Counted from the stretch's first letter, positions 46,182 to 56,309 are shown. The stretch is DNA of 64,000 bases from Paraburkholderia eburnea (GCF_002917095.1 NZ_PQGA01000002.1:737837-801836), one strand, 5' to 3'. The notes: generated from the letters alone by a model not told the origin. A program made the numbers and translations.

Positions 46182-47192
46182 GTGAAAGCCGCATCGCAAC
46201 AACGCCGACCCCTGAGCCTCAAAGACGGGCTGCTCGAACTCAAGAAGAGCATGGGGCTGGGCACGGGCCAGCCGCCCGAAGAACAGGCGCAGTCGCCGCA
46301 AGGCAAGCACGCGCCCAAGGGCGCACCGAAAAGCGCACAAGGCCAGCGTCGCGCGCAGGGCGCGCCCGGTCACAAGGACCCGAAGGGTTCTCGTCCGGCA
46401 GGCGCCGACGAGGCGCGTGGTCGTGCGCGCCCGCAGCACGCGAAGGGTCAAGGTCAAGGCCGTCCCGCCAGCGAAGGCGGCAAGCCGCAGAACGCCAACG
46501 GTCAACCCGGCACCCCGCGCCAGTCGCGCGGTCCGCGTGACGGTGAGCGAGGCGAACGTAGCGAACGCGGCAGCAATCGCCAGCGTCCGGCGCGCGCACA
46601 GCAACAGACGGCCAATCTGAGCGAAGCGGAAAAGGCGCGCATCGAGCGCAACCGCCAGCTCAACACGGTCTGGAACGTATTCGCGAAGCTCTATCCGGCG
46701 TTCCGTGATCGTCTGCCGCTGAAGATCGGCGTTGCGGAAGATCTGGTCACGCGCCATCCCGACTACGAGCGCACGCTGATCGTCGCCGTGCTCAAGCGCC
46801 ATGTGAATCATCCGCGCTATCACGAGCGCGTCGCGGCAGGCGGTTCGCGCTTCGAACTGGACGGCAGCGCATCGGAAGGCCCGGGCATCGATCCGTCGCA
46901 TGTCGGCCGCGCCAACGCCGCGCTCGCACGCCAGAAGGCCAAGGCCGAAGCGCAAGCCAAGGCTCAGGAAGCCGCTAAAACGGTGCAACCCGACGCCACG
47001 GCTGCACAGGCGCAACCGGAAACCGCCGCAGAGGCTCCCGCAGCGCCTGAGACCGCCGCAGCCAATGCAACCGCGGAAACCGTTCAGGCCGCGCCCGAGC
47101 AGGTCGAGCCAGTAGTAGGCAACGACGCCGCCAGCGAAGCAAAGAGCGAAGCACAAGGCAGCGAAGGCGCAACGCCCGCAGCCGACGCCTGA
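46182..47192 (+). CDS. ProQ/FinO-family RNA chaperone with long disordered tails
   Basis: GTG start at 46182 with a good ribosome binding site; 336 residues. The FinO/ProQ domain is at about 157-232: NTVWNVFAKLYPAFRDRLPL, then KIGVAEDLVTRHPDYERTLI and LKRHVNHPRYHERV. Before it lies a 120-residue Gln/Gly/Arg/Pro-rich basic region and after it a 100-residue Ala/Glu/Gln-rich acidic tail, both probably disordered. ProQ proteins bind structured small RNAs and mRNA 3' ends and act in post-transcriptional control. A strong terminator follows. Confidence 0.93.
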   Translation: MKAASQQRRPLSLKDGLLELKKSMGLGTGQPPEEQAQSPQGKHAPKGAPKSAQGQRRAQGAPGHKDPKGSRPAGADEARGRARPQHAKGQGQGRPASEGGKPQNANGQPGTPRQSRGPRDGERGERSERGSNRQRPARAQQQTANLSEAEKARIERNRQLNTVWNVFAKLYPAFRDRLPLKIGVAEDLVTRHPDYERTLIVAVLKRHVNHPRYHERVAAGGSRFELDGSASEGPGIDPSHVGRANAALARQKAKAEAQAKAQEAAKTVQPDATAAQAQPETAAEAPAAPETAAANATAETVQAAPEQVEPVVGNDAASEAKSEAQGSEGATPAADA

Positions 47193-47238
47193 GCCGTTCA
47201 GCGCCATCAGAGCGCGGTAACCGGACGGCGCCCGACAC

Positions 47239-47276
47239 GCCCGGCGAGTGAACCTCGCCGGGCGGTTTGCATTTTT
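47239..47276 (+). terminator. Intrinsic terminator of the ProQ gene
   Basis: GCCCGGCGAG (47239-47248) and CTCGCCGGGC (47254-47263) form a perfect 10-bp stem with a 5-base loop, followed by GGTTTGCATTTTT. This is a clear Rho-independent terminator. Confidence 0.9.
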
Positions 47277-47295
47277 ACGTTCGGTTTAAATGGAT

Positions 47296-48015
47296 TCAGC
47301 GTTCGCGCGAGCGCGAATAGCTGCGCACGGCAAGCGGATCGGCGCCTGAGGCAGCGGAAGCGGTCTGCGCAGACGTGGACGGAGACGTGGCTGAAGCGCC
47401 TTGCGCGGGCGTCGCCGCCACATCGCTCGCCGCGATATTGGCCGCGATGTTAGCCGAAAACGCCCCGCTGAAATTCGCCGCCGCGTCGTCACCCACGGCG
47501 CCACCCGCCTGAGTGGCGCTCGCGCTGTCCAGCACGCGGCTGAATTCCGCGGCACGCATGCGGATCTTTTCGGCGTAGGCCTTCGATCCGCCGTAGTTCT
47601 TCATCGCCGCATCCAGATCGCCGCCGGCAGCACGCTTGTAGCCGTACAGAATCGACGAACCCACATCGATATTGACGTCCGGATCGGTGAGATCTTTTAC
47701 ATTGCGCAGCAGACCGCGGTGCGCCGAAGGCACGACCTGCATGAGTCCGGTAGCGTTATTGCCGCCGTGCGCCTTCTCATGAAAACGCGATTCGACCGAG
47801 ATGATGGCGAGCAGCACAGCCGGCGGCAGCGAATATTTCGCGGCAGCCGTCGTGACCGCCTCTGAAATCTGCGCGGCTTTTTCCTTCGCCAACCCGAACT
47901 TCTGGGTCAGATAGGTGGGAAGCTTTTTGTCGTCCCCTTGCGGGGGAGCCTGCTGCGCCGATGCGTGTTGCACGAGGCCGGGCAGCAAGGCGAGCAGGCA
48001 GAGTAGGCGCCTCAT
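47296..48015 (-). CDS. Lytic transglycosylase (SLT domain)
   Basis: From ATG 48015, a 239-residue precursor with signal peptide MRRLLCLLALLPGLVQHASA. The SLT fold shows catalytic Glu in LLAIISVESRFHEKAHGGNN, then ATGLMQVVPSAH and ILYGYKRAAGGDLDAAMKNY. It cleaves the glycan backbone of peptidoglycan with 1,6-anhydro product formation, in the periplasm. The last ~65 residues are Ala/Ser/Thr-rich and disordered, ending RSYSRSRER. It is monocistronic, converging on the ProQ terminator. Confidence 0.92.
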   Translation of the reverse strand: MRRLLCLLALLPGLVQHASAQQAPPQGDDKKLPTYLTQKFGLAKEKAAQISEAVTTAAAKYSLPPAVLLAIISVESRFHEKAHGGNNATGLMQVVPSAHRGLLRNVKDLTDPDVNIDVGSSILYGYKRAAGGDLDAAMKNYGGSKAYAEKIRMRAAEFSRVLDSASATQAGGAVGDDAAANFSGAFSANIAANIAASDVAATPAQGASATSPSTSAQTASAASGADPLAVRSYSRSRER

Positions 48016-48156
48016 GGCCAGTGCGCGTCGTGAGCTATGGAAGGCGCACAGTATAACCGGCCACAAAAAAGGACAGCCGGGATATGACCCCAGCTATCCC
48101 TGACGCAACTTTCAGCAACTTATGACCGCGCGATCGCTTGATCGCGCGCAGACCCA

Positions 48157-49053
48157 TCAGCTTTTCTGCACCGACGCTTTGTAGATTTCATCGATGCTCG
48201 CCGCCAGCGTGGCGTCGAATTCGGCATCGCTCATCTGCTTCGTGAGGTCGTTGATGAGCGCGCGCGAAAAGCTCGCGATCATGCCGTGGTTGTGCGTGAG
48301 GCGCTCGCACGCGTCGCTGCGCGAATAACCGCCCGACAGCGCCACCACCCGCACGACGCGCGGATGATCGATGAGCGGCTTGTAGAAGTCGGGCGTATCG
48401 GGAATCGTCAGCTTGATCATGACGTTACGCGAATCGGGCAGGGCGTCCAGCCCCTTGAGCAGTTCGTCGCGCAGCAGCGCCTCGGCTTCGGCCTTGTCGG
48501 GCGCCTTGATCGAGACTTCGGGTTCGAGGATCGGCACGAGACCCTTCGCGCTGATCTGCGCACCCACGTCGAACTGCTGCTGCGCGATGGCCGCGATGCC
48601 CGAAGCCGACGCACGCTCGATCACCGAGCGCATCTTGGTGCCAAAAATGCCAGCCTTGCTGGCGCGCTCCAGCAGAGCGTCGAGGCCGGGGTTCGGCTTC
48701 ATCAGGCGCACGCCGTCGGCTTCGCTCTCCAGCCCCTTGTCGACCTTCAAGAACGGCACCACGCCGCGGTCTTCCCAGAGGAACGCGGGCACCGGCTTGC
48801 CATGTGCCTGGCCGTCCATGGTCTGCTCGAACAGAATTGCCCCGATCACTTTCTCGCCCGTGAACGCGGGCGCGCTGATGATGCGCACGCGCATTTCGTG
48901 CATGAGGCGGAACATGTCGGCGTCGCCGCTGTAGTCGCTTTCCGGGATGCCGTATTGCCGCAGCGCGCCTGGCGTGGAGCCGCCGCTCTGGTCGAGCGCC
49001 GCGATAAAGCCGGGCTTTTCGCGCATCTGCTGCAACATCTTGTCGTTGGCCAT
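48157..49053 (-). CDS. Class I fructose-bisphosphate aldolase
   Basis: A 298-residue protein beginning MANDKMLQQMREKPGFIAAL and DQSGGSTPGALRQYGIPES, matching the short prokaryotic class I (Schiff-base) aldolases of the Fda type. The Schiff-base lysine is probably the one in NVMIKLTIPDTP, and VVALSGGYSR is the phosphate-binding block. It splits fructose 1,6-bisphosphate into triose phosphates without a metal. No sugar genes are adjacent, so it is likely a stand-alone gluconeogenic/glycolytic enzyme. Confidence 0.93.
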   Translation of the reverse strand: MANDKMLQQMREKPGFIAALDQSGGSTPGALRQYGIPESDYSGDADMFRLMHEMRVRIISAPAFTGEKVIGAILFEQTMDGQAHGKPVPAFLWEDRGVVPFLKVDKGLESEADGVRLMKPNPGLDALLERASKAGIFGTKMRSVIERASASGIAAIAQQQFDVGAQISAKGLVPILEPEVSIKAPDKAEAEALLRDELLKGLDALPDSRNVMIKLTIPDTPDFYKPLIDHPRVVRVVALSGGYSRSDACERLTHNHGMIASFSRALINDLTKQMSDAEFDATLAASIDEIYKASVQKS

Positions 49054-49274
49054 CTTCCAACCTCCCGAAAAATAAGCGCCTGCGGCGCGGTAACGTGGGA
49101 CGCGGCGCGCAGCCGCATCCGATCCATAAAGCCATCCGGAATGTGATTCGACGAGTGTACCGGCGCGGCGTGACAGCGTCTGCGCCAATGTGCCGGTCCC
49201 GCCGGTCAGAGGAAATAAGGAAACAGGAAGGAAGCAAGCGCGATGCCAAGGCCGGATCGCGCTTGCAGCCAGGC

Positions 49275-50681
49275 CTAGACGATCACCTGCGCCTGCGCGG
49301 AACGGTCGATGGCGAGCAATGCCGACAACCGGCGCAACGCCGCTTGCAGCCGTGCGCGCTCCGCCGTCGCGCCCAGCGATATGCGGATCGCGTTGGCCGC
49401 GCCGCCGCCCTGATCGAAAGCGGTGCAGGGCGCCACGGCCAAGCCCTCGGTGCTCGCCGCCGCCGCCAGTTCGCGCGCCTGCCAGTAGCTCGGCAGGGCG
49501 TACCAGAGGTGAATGCCGGCATTCTCGCCCGCCGCCGGACCCAGCAGTTGCGCCGCCATGCGCTGACGCGCCTGCGCCTCGGCACGCACGCCCCGGAAAA
49601 TCTCGTCGGCGACGCCGTCCTCGATCCACTGCATCGCCAGCGCGTTCGTGAGCGGCGCGGCCATCAGCGAAAACGAGCGCAGCGCCGCCAGCACGCGCGC
49701 ATGCGCGGCGCTGTCCGGCAGCGTCAGGAAGGCGGTGCGCAGTCCCGGCGAAAGCGTTTTGGAAAGCGTCGATAGATAGCAGACCTGCGCGGGCGCCATG
49801 CGCGCGAGCGGCGGCGGGGCGTCGGGCGCGAAGCGCCAGTACGGATCGTCCTCGACGATGCGCACGCCGTGGCGCTGCGCCACGCGCAGGAGATCGCGGC
49901 GGCGCGCTTCGGAGAGCGTGGTGGCCGTGGGATTTTGCAGCGTGGGGTTCAGATAGAGCATACGCGCGCCGTGCAGGCGGCACGCGGCGTCGAGCGCGTC
50001 GGGCAGCATGCCTTCGGCGTCCGTGGCCACGGTGGCGAGACGACGGCCCAGTTGCGCGACCGCATGCGGCAGCCCGGGATAGACGAGCGGCTCGCTCAGC
50101 ACCACGTCGCCGGGCACCGTAAAAGCAAGAATCAGCGCGGCCAGCGCCGCCTGCGCGCCGGGGCAGACCACCAGACGCGCCGGATCGGCCGTGCCCAACA
50201 CCGGCTCGAGCCACTTCGCGCCCGCCGCGCAATCGGCCGCCGCACCGCCGCCGATGTGGTACGTCATCAGCAGATCGGCGTCACTGCGCAGCAGCAGGCG
50301 CGAAAGCCCTTCGCGCAGCAGCGCGTCGGCGTCAAGTCCCTGCGGCGGCGGCGGAATGTTCATGCTCAGATCGACGCGTTGCGCGAGTTCGGCGCGCGGC
50401 GCGGCAATGAAGGTGCCGAGCGGCCCGCGCGCCTCGATCAGACCGCGCCGCCGCGCCTCATTGAAGCCGCGCGTGATGGTGGTCAGATCGACCTCCAGCA
50501 GATCGGCCAGCGTACGTTGCGCGGGCGCGCGTTCGCCGGGCGAGAGGGTGCCGTCGGCCACGGCGCGCTCGATGAAGTCGACGAGACGCAGATAGCGCGG
50601 CCCGACGCCGCCGTGCAGCGCCGACGTCCACGCCGATGCGGCGTCTTTCTTGTCCGGATCGATAGGCTCTTTTCGCGTCAT
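49275..50681 (-). CDS. MocR/GntR-type regulator with aminotransferase-like domain
   Basis: Start taken at ATG 50681 (MTRKEPIDPDKKDAAS), 468 residues. Residues about 30-100 are a GntR winged helix (GVGPRYLRLVDFIERAVADG; LADLLEVDLTTITRGFNEAR). The remainder is a fold-type I aminotransferase domain with PLP-lysine in STLSKTLSPGLR and LYLNPTLQNPTATTLS. MocR proteins sense PLP or amino compounds. It is divergent from the cyo operon (134 bp between starts), but a regulatory link is not established; its true target may be its own promoter. Confidence 0.9.
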   Translation of the reverse strand: MTRKEPIDPDKKDAASAWTSALHGGVGPRYLRLVDFIERAVADGTLSPGERAPAQRTLADLLEVDLTTITRGFNEARRRGLIEARGPLGTFIAAPRAELAQRVDLSMNIPPPPQGLDADALLREGLSRLLLRSDADLLMTYHIGGGAAADCAAGAKWLEPVLGTADPARLVVCPGAQAALAALILAFTVPGDVVLSEPLVYPGLPHAVAQLGRRLATVATDAEGMLPDALDAACRLHGARMLYLNPTLQNPTATTLSEARRRDLLRVAQRHGVRIVEDDPYWRFAPDAPPPLARMAPAQVCYLSTLSKTLSPGLRTAFLTLPDSAAHARVLAALRSFSLMAAPLTNALAMQWIEDGVADEIFRGVRAEAQARQRMAAQLLGPAAGENAGIHLWYALPSYWQARELAAAASTEGLAVAPCTAFDQGGGAANAIRISLGATAERARLQAALRRLSALLAIDRSAQAQVIV

Positions 50682-50814
50682 TCTGTCGCAGATGTATGTG
50701 TCATGTCTTACTCTAGCATGCGGACACGAAGCGCGTAAATCCATACATATAGGCTATGTATGGCTGCCGTGACGGCGTCCCAACGGCGCCGCCGCCACGG
50801 CGAGGTGAGCACGT

Positions 50815-51882
50815 ATGGATGGGTTTGCGCGATCGTCAACCATGGAACCCGACATGCGCAACCTTCCCATCCGAAGAGGACCGGCCGTCGAAGCCGACCC
50901 GCCGCTTCCTCAACCACCCACACGCAAGACCCATCTGCCCGCGCTGCGCGGCGCCGCCACGTTCGCATCGGCCGGCGCGCTCGCCTTGCTCGGCGGCTGC
51001 AGTTCCGTGCTGATGGACCCGAAAGGCGACATCGGCGTGCAGGAGAAAAACCTCATCCTCATCGCGCTCGGGCTGATGCTGCTCGTCGTGATTCCGGTGA
51101 TCGCGCTCACGCTCTGGTTCGCCTGGCGCTATCGCGCCTCGAACACGCAAGCCACCTACGCGCCGAAATGGTCGCACTCGACCGCGATCGAAATCGTGGT
51201 CTGGACGATTCCCTGCGTCATCGTGGTGACGCTCGCCGCGCTGATCTGGCGCACGACGCACTCGCTCGATCCGTACAAGCCGATCGAGTCGCAGGTCAAG
51301 CCGATCCGCGTCGATGTCGTGGCGCTCAACTGGAAGTGGCTCTTCATCTATCCGGACTACGGCGTCGCCTCGGTGAACCAGTTGGCGATTCCCGTCGATA
51401 CGCCGGTGTCGTTCCGGCTGACCGCCGAATCGCTGATGAACTCGTTCTTCATCCCGCAACTGGGCAGCCAGGTCTACGCGATGTCGGGCATGGAAACGAA
51501 GCTGCATCTGATCGCCAACCAACCCGGCACTTACGCGGGCCGCTCGGCGGCGTTCAGCGGCCCGGGGTTCTCGGACATGCACTTCGACACGCTCGCCACC
51601 AGCCGCGCCGACTTCGACGCCTGGATCGCGCGCGCCAAGGCTTCGCCGGCGATGCTCAGCCGGGGCGCTTACGAGCAGCTCGCGATGCCGGGCGAAAAAG
51701 CGCCGGTCGCGCTCTATTCGAACGTTGCGCCGGGCCTTTTCGAAGGCGTGGTCGACAAGTACATGCGCGACGTGCACGGCAACCCGATCTGCGGCTCGGG
51801 CACAGGCACTGGAACCAGCGTCCCGGCACTCACCCTTGATAGCAGCGGGGCGCGTGCGCCCGCCACCCTGGCAGCGGAGTAA
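50815..51882 (+). CDS. cyoA: Cytochrome bo ubiquinol oxidase subunit II
   Basis: A 355-residue CyoA. A hydrophobic segment ends in LALLGGCSS, giving a lipoprotein site around Cys62. Two membrane helices and the cupredoxin-like periplasmic domain follow ([40 protein letters not shown]). No copper-A ligand set is evident, as expected for a quinol oxidase. The export signal is preceded by an unusually long hydrophilic Pro-rich stretch; starts at residues 10 or 14 are also possible. First gene of cyoABCD. Confidence 0.93.
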   Translation: MDGFARSSTMEPDMRNLPIRRGPAVEADPPLPQPPTRKTHLPALRGAATFASAGALALLGGCSSVLMDPKGDIGVQEKNLILIALGLMLLVVIPVIALTLWFAWRYRASNTQATYAPKWSHSTAIEIVVWTIPCVIVVTLAALIWRTTHSLDPYKPIESQVKPIRVDVVALNWKWLFIYPDYGVASVNQLAIPVDTPVSFRLTAESLMNSFFIPQLGSQVYAMSGMETKLHLIANQPGTYAGRSAAFSGPGFSDMHFDTLATSRADFDAWIARAKASPAMLSRGAYEQLAMPGEKAPVALYSNVAPGLFEGVVDKYMRDVHGNPICGSGTGTGTSVPALTLDSSGARAPATLAAE

Positions 51883-51889
51883 TCACATC

Positions 51890-53881
51890 ATGTTCGGAAA
51901 ACTCACGCTCGATGCCGTTCCATGGCACGAGCCCATCATCATGGGCACCGGCGCCGTCGTGGCGCTCGGCGGCCTGGCCCTGCTCGCGGCGATCACGCTC
52001 GCGGGCAAGTGGGGCTATCTGTGGCGCGAATGGCTCACTTCGGTCGATCACAAGCGCATCGGCGTCATGTACATCATCCTCGCGATCGTGATGCTGCTGC
52101 GCGGCTTCGCCGACGCGATCATGATGCGCGCGCAACAGGCCATCGCCTATAACGACGCAGCGGGCTATCTGCCGCCGCATCACTACGACCAGATCTTCAC
52201 GGCGCACGGCGTCATCATGATCTTCTTCGTGGCCACGCCGCTCATCCTGGGCTTGATGAACGTGGTCGTGCCGCTGCAGATCGGCGCGCGCGACGTGGCG
52301 TATCCGTTCGTCAACTCGCTGTCCTACTGGCTGGCCGTGGTGGGCGCGGTGCTGGTGATGATCTCGATGTTCGTCGGCGATTTCGCGGCGACCGGCTGGG
52401 TCGCGTATCCGCCGCTCTCCGAACTCGGCTACAGCCCGACCGTCGGTATGGACTACTACATATGGTCCCTGCAGATATCGGGCCTCGGCACGACGCTTTC
52501 GGGCATCAACTTCATCGTGACGATCCTGCGCATGCGCGCGCCGGGCATGAAGCTCATGATGATGCCGGTGTTCGTGTGGACGGCGCTCATCACCAACATC
52601 CTGATCGTCGCGGTGTTCCCGGTGCTGACCGGCACGCTCGCGCTGCTCACGATGGACCGCTATCTCGACATGCACTTCTTCACGAACGAGCTGGGCGGCA
52701 ACGCGATGATGTACATCAACCTGATCTGGGTGTGGGGCCACCCGGAGGTGTACATCCTGATCCTGCCCGCGTTCGGCGCGTTCTCGGAAATCATCGCCAC
52801 GTTCTCGGGCAAGCCGCTGTTCGGCTACAAGTCGATGGTGTACGCGACGTCCTCGATCGGTATCCTGTCGTTCTTCGTGTGGCTGCACCACTTCTTCACG
52901 ATGGGCTCGGGTGCGAACGTCAACGCCTTCTTCGGCATCATGACGACGATCATTTCGATCCCGACCGGCGTGAAGCTCTTCAACTGGCTCTTCACGATGT
53001 ATCGCGGACGCATCCGCTATCACAGCGCGACGCTCTGGACCATCGGCTTCATGGTGACGTTCGCCGTGGGCGGCATGACCGGCGTGCTGCTGGCCGTGCC
53101 GGGCGCGGACTTCGTGCTGCACAACTCGCTGTTCCTCGTCGCGCACTTCCATAACGTCATCATCGGCGGCGTGGTGTTCGGCTGCCTCGCGGGCGTGAGC
53201 TTCTGGTTCCCGAAGGTGTTCGGCTTCACGCTCAACGAGTTCTGGGGCAAGGTGTCGTTCTGGTGCTGGCTGATCGGTTACTGGCTCGCCTTCACGCCGC
53301 TCTACATCCTGGGCTTCGAAGGCATGACGCGACGCATGAATCACTACTCGGAACCGGGCTGGCATATGTGGCTCGTGGTGGCGCTGGTGGGTGCGGTGTT
53401 CGTCGGTCTCGGCATTCTTGCGCTGATCGTGCAGCTCTATGTCAGCGTGCGCGACCGCGACCTGAACCGCGACGTCACGGGCGATCCGTGGGACGGCCGC
53501 AGCCTCGAATGGTCAACCGCTTCGCCCGCGCCGTTCTACAACTTCGCCGTGATGCCGAAGATCACCTCGATGGAGCAGCACTGGGACAACAAGGAAGCGG
53601 GCACGGCCTATGTGCAGCCGCGCCAGTACGAGGACATCCACATGCCGCGCAACACGGGCGCAGGTTTCATCATTGCGATGTTCAGCTTCGTGTTCGGCTT
53701 CGCGGTGGTGTGGCATATGTGGCCGTTCGCGGTGCTGGGCCTGATCGGCATGATCGGCACGTTCATCGCGCGGACCTATAACCAGGACGTCGATTACTGG
53801 GTGCCGGCCGCGGAAGTCGAGCGCATCGAAAACGCACGCTTCCAGCAGCTTCAAGAACGGGAAATGAAGGAGGTCGCGTAA
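51890..53881 (+). CDS. cyoB: Cytochrome bo ubiquinol oxidase subunit I
   Basis: From ATG 51890, 7 bp after cyoA; 663 residues and about 15 membrane helices. Heme-copper oxidase landmarks are [20 protein letters not shown] (copper-B histidine with its cross-linked tyrosine), [10 protein letters not shown] (the two other copper-B histidines) and [11 protein letters not shown] (heme ligands). It oxidises ubiquinol and reduces O2 to water while pumping protons. Length and helix pattern match cyoB. Confidence 0.97.
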   Translation: MFGKLTLDAVPWHEPIIMGTGAVVALGGLALLAAITLAGKWGYLWREWLTSVDHKRIGVMYIILAIVMLLRGFADAIMMRAQQAIAYNDAAGYLPPHHYDQIFTAHGVIMIFFVATPLILGLMNVVVPLQIGARDVAYPFVNSLSYWLAVVGAVLVMISMFVGDFAATGWVAYPPLSELGYSPTVGMDYYIWSLQISGLGTTLSGINFIVTILRMRAPGMKLMMMPVFVWTALITNILIVAVFPVLTGTLALLTMDRYLDMHFFTNELGGNAMMYINLIWVWGHPEVYILILPAFGAFSEIIATFSGKPLFGYKSMVYATSSIGILSFFVWLHHFFTMGSGANVNAFFGIMTTIISIPTGVKLFNWLFTMYRGRIRYHSATLWTIGFMVTFAVGGMTGVLLAVPGADFVLHNSLFLVAHFHNVIIGGVVFGCLAGVSFWFPKVFGFTLNEFWGKVSFWCWLIGYWLAFTPLYILGFEGMTRRMNHYSEPGWHMWLVVALVGAVFVGLGILALIVQLYVSVRDRDLNRDVTGDPWDGRSLEWSTASPAPFYNFAVMPKITSMEQHWDNKEAGTAYVQPRQYEDIHMPRNTGAGFIIAMFSFVFGFAVVWHMWPFAVLGLIGMIGTFIARTYNQDVDYWVPAAEVERIENARFQQLQEREMKEVA

Positions 53882-53884
53882 GTC

Positions 53885-54499
53885 ATGGCTCACGCTGCAA
53901 CGACACATCACGGCCACGATCATGGCCACGGTCACGAACACGACGATAGCACGAAGACAACGTTCGGCTTCTGGATCTACCTGATGAGCGACTGCCTCAT
54001 CTTCGCGACGCTTTTCGCCACCTTTGGCGTGCTCGCGAATGCGACGGCAGGCGGTCCCGGGGCGAAGCAACTGTTCGAGCTTTCCTACGTGCTAGGCGAA
54101 ACGCTGCTGCTGCTCGCGAGCAGCGTGACGTTTGGCCTGGCGATGCTGGGCCTGCACGCGCAGCGCCGTGGGCAGGTGATCTTCTGGCTCGTGGTCACAT
54201 TCCTGTTTGGCGCGGGCTTCGTCGGCATGGAAGTCAACGAATTCGCCAAGCTGGTCGCCGATGGCGCGGGCCCGCACACGAGTGCGTATCTGTCGGCGTA
54301 TTTCACGCTGGTCGGCACTCACGGCTTGCACGTGAGCGCGGGCCTGCTGTGGATCGCGATCATGATGCACCAGACCTGGAAGTTCGGCCTGACCGGCACG
54401 GTGCGCCGACGTCTCGCGTGCCTGAGCCTTTTCTGGCACTTTCTGGATCTCGTGTGGATCTGCGTTTTCACCTTTGTTTATCTGCGAGGCATGCTGTGA
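53885..54499 (+). CDS. cyoC: Cytochrome bo ubiquinol oxidase subunit III
   Basis: A 204-residue protein with a His-rich N-terminus ([14 protein letters not shown]) and five membrane helices in the cytochrome oxidase III style ([39 protein letters not shown]). Starts 3 bp after cyoB and overlaps cyoD at GTGA. Confidence 0.95.
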   Translation: MAHAATTHHGHDHGHGHEHDDSTKTTFGFWIYLMSDCLIFATLFATFGVLANATAGGPGAKQLFELSYVLGETLLLLASSVTFGLAMLGLHAQRRGQVIFWLVVTFLFGAGFVGMEVNEFAKLVADGAGPHTSAYLSAYFTLVGTHGLHVSAGLLWIAIMMHQTWKFGLTGTVRRRLACLSLFWHFLDLVWICVFTFVYLRGML

Positions 54500-54870
54500 G
54501 CCATTCCCACGTCTCTCATCCGGCCAGCCATGACGACGCGCATGGCAGCTTCAAGGGCTACATGATCGGCACGGTGCTTTCGCTCGTGCTCACGCTCGCG
54601 TCGTTTGGCGTGGTCATGTTCCATGTGATCCCGCCCGCGCAGGGACTGACGGCGATCGTCGTGCTATGCGTGGCGCAGCTCGTGGTGCAACTGGCTTATT
54701 TTCTGCATATTGGAACGGCGCGCAGCCAGCGCGCGAATACCGGCATCTTCATCTGCACGGGGTTTCTGATTGCGGTGATCGTCGGCTTGTCGCTGTGGGT
54801 CATGCACAACGCGAACGTCAACATGATGCCGTCGCAGATCAGCGTCGAGCGCGCCATGGCGCACGATTGA
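54496..54870 (+). CDS. cyoD: Cytochrome bo ubiquinol oxidase subunit IV
   Basis: GTG start overlapping the cyoC stop; 124 residues with three membrane helices ([54 protein letters not shown]), matching CyoD, needed for oxidase assembly. No cyoE (heme O synthase) follows; it must lie elsewhere. Confidence 0.93.
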   Translation: MSHSHVSHPASHDDAHGSFKGYMIGTVLSLVLTLASFGVVMFHVIPPAQGLTAIVVLCVAQLVVQLAYFLHIGTARSQRANTGIFICTGFLIAVIVGLSLWVMHNANVNMMPSQISVERAMAHD

Positions 54871-54909
54871 TGAAACTAGCGGCGTAGCCCGGCTACGCCG
54901 TGAGTTGTT

Positions 54910-54958
54910 ACCCCGCGTGGGTCTGGTTTCCTTGGAGATCGGGCTGCGCGGGGTTTTT
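54910..54958 (+). terminator. Terminator of the cyo operon
   Basis: CCCCGCG (54911-54917) pairs with CGCGGGG (54947-54953), followed by TTTTTG. A small hairpin GGCGTAG/CTACGCC at 54881-54899 precedes it. Placement 40 bp past cyoD suits an intrinsic terminator. Confidence 0.65.
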
Positions 54959-54987
54959 GTTGATGTGTGCAGCGTTAAAACAAGGCA

Positions 54988-56205
54988 TTACTGCGCCTCG
55001 CCGAGCATCCCCGTTTCGCGAAGCTGCTTTAACCGCGCATAAACCGTCGTGCGCGACACGCGCAGTTGCCGCGCAACCGCCGCGACGTTGCCGCCGTGTT
55101 CGCGCATGGCGTTCTGCACGGCGATCAACGTCTGCTCCTCCAGCGTCGAACCATTCTGCGCGCCGCTGCCTTGCGCAGCAGGCGTCAAATCATCGACCGT
55201 CGCGAGCGGCACATCCATGCGCCGCGCCGTGCTGCGGTTGAGCGGCGCGCGCGCGTACTGCACCCACACATGACTGCCATCCATGCGCGCGACGCGCAAC
55301 GGGTTGCGCTGCGGCCGCAGCAGACGGCTCAACTGCGCGAGCGGCGCATCGTCGAACAGATCGCGCAACGCGAGCCGGGGCAGGGGCGCGCCATGCCCCA
55401 GCGCGAACATGCGCCGCGCCATACGGCTAGCGGCGCGCAGCGTGCCGTCTTCTTCCACGGCCAGCACGCCCGCAAGCGGCGTGGCAAGCCAGCGCGGATC
55501 ATGTTGCACGCGCAACAGATGACAGCCGCGCAAGGTCGCAAAGAGGCGCTGCTCGGCGGCCAGCGCCGCAAGCCGGAATTGTTCCTTGACCTGCGAGAGA
55601 TCGCGCTGGCCCGTGCCGGTCAGATCCAACGCGCCGATCACTTCGCCATGCAGTCCGTAGAGCGGCACCGCGATGCACGACGCGCGCTCGAATTGGTCGA
55701 GATAGTGCTGACCGCCCGCAACGGTCACTTCGATGCCTTCATGCAGCACGCAACTCGGCGCCGTGGTGCCGATGTGCGATTCGAGGATGCGGCGTCCCGC
55801 GATGATCGGCAGGATCAGTTCGTCGTCGCAGGCGGGACTGCGGCGCGCGTGGATCACCGTGCCCTCGGGATTGACGCAGAAGATGGTCCAGTCGTCGCCG
55901 CCGCAGGCGTCCCACAGTTGCTCGATCTCATCGACGACGCAGCTATAGAGGCGCCGGTCCTCGTGCGATTCGCGGGTGCTGCGCGCGCTTTTCAGGAGTT
56001 CGTACTCGGGCGCCTGCCAGGGCCGCACGCCCGCGTCGCGCGAGCGCGCCCATGAACGTGCGACGGAATCAGGCAGCAGCCCCGGCGTGAGCGCGGCGCT
56101 CAGATGCTCGCCGCCGCCGAAGCGCTCGCGCACCGACTGCAGTTGAGCCAGCGTGCTGTCCGCCACGCGATCCGCTACGGACTGGGACGCGGATTTGCTC
56201 TTCAT
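54988..56205 (-). CDS. AcoR-like regulator lacking the AAA+ ATPase domain
   Basis: A 405-residue protein. The N-terminal ~230 residues are the AcoR-type GAF sensor region (LLPDSVARSWARSRDAGV; ILPIIAGRRILESHIGTTAP; ASCIAVPLYGLHGEVIGALD). A PAS-like segment follows (LAGVLAVEEDGTLRAASRMA). The C-terminus is a Fis-type helix-turn-helix (GGNVAAVARQLRVSRTTVYA). The sigma54-interacting ATPase module with Walker motifs and GAFTGA, normally between them, is absent, and the protein is well short of usual AcoR length. It probably regulates a sigma70 promoter, most likely for the alcohol/aldehyde dehydrogenase operon just upstream on the same strand. Confidence 0.88.
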   Translation of the reverse strand: MKSKSASQSVADRVADSTLAQLQSVRERFGGGEHLSAALTPGLLPDSVARSWARSRDAGVRPWQAPEYELLKSARSTRESHEDRRLYSCVVDEIEQLWDACGGDDWTIFCVNPEGTVIHARRSPACDDELILPIIAGRRILESHIGTTAPSCVLHEGIEVTVAGGQHYLDQFERASCIAVPLYGLHGEVIGALDLTGTGQRDLSQVKEQFRLAALAAEQRLFATLRGCHLLRVQHDPRWLATPLAGVLAVEEDGTLRAASRMARRMFALGHGAPLPRLALRDLFDDAPLAQLSRLLRPQRNPLRVARMDGSHVWVQYARAPLNRSTARRMDVPLATVDDLTPAAQGSGAQNGSTLEEQTLIAVQNAMREHGGNVAAVARQLRVSRTTVYARLKQLRETGMLGEAQ

Positions 56206-56266
56206 GCGGACTCCCGTTCAGGCGATTTCATGCGATGGGTGACGGATCGAAGTTTCAGATGCAAGA

Positions 56267-56309
56267 ACGGGCGGCATGACGCCGTTTTAAGGGGCACCAT
56301 GCCGCCCGT
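56267..56309 (-). repeat. Perfect 12-bp inverted repeat between regulator and alcohol dehydrogenase genes
   Basis: ACGGGCGGCATG (56267-56278) pairs with CATGCCGCCCGT (56298-56309). On the minus strand the stem is followed by TCTTG. It could terminate or attenuate the dehydrogenase transcript before the regulator gene. Confidence 0.55.

Noticed and set aside
48157..50232. A 691-codon leftward frame that would fuse sequence upstream to the aldolase
   Set aside because: Only the part from 49053 matches aldolase; the upstream part is an out-of-phase reading of the MocR gene.
51830..53365. 511-codon open frame antisense to cyoB
   Set aside because: Translation is extremely His/Arg/Asp/Glu-rich, the typical mirror of a membrane protein gene; cyoB on the other strand is certain.
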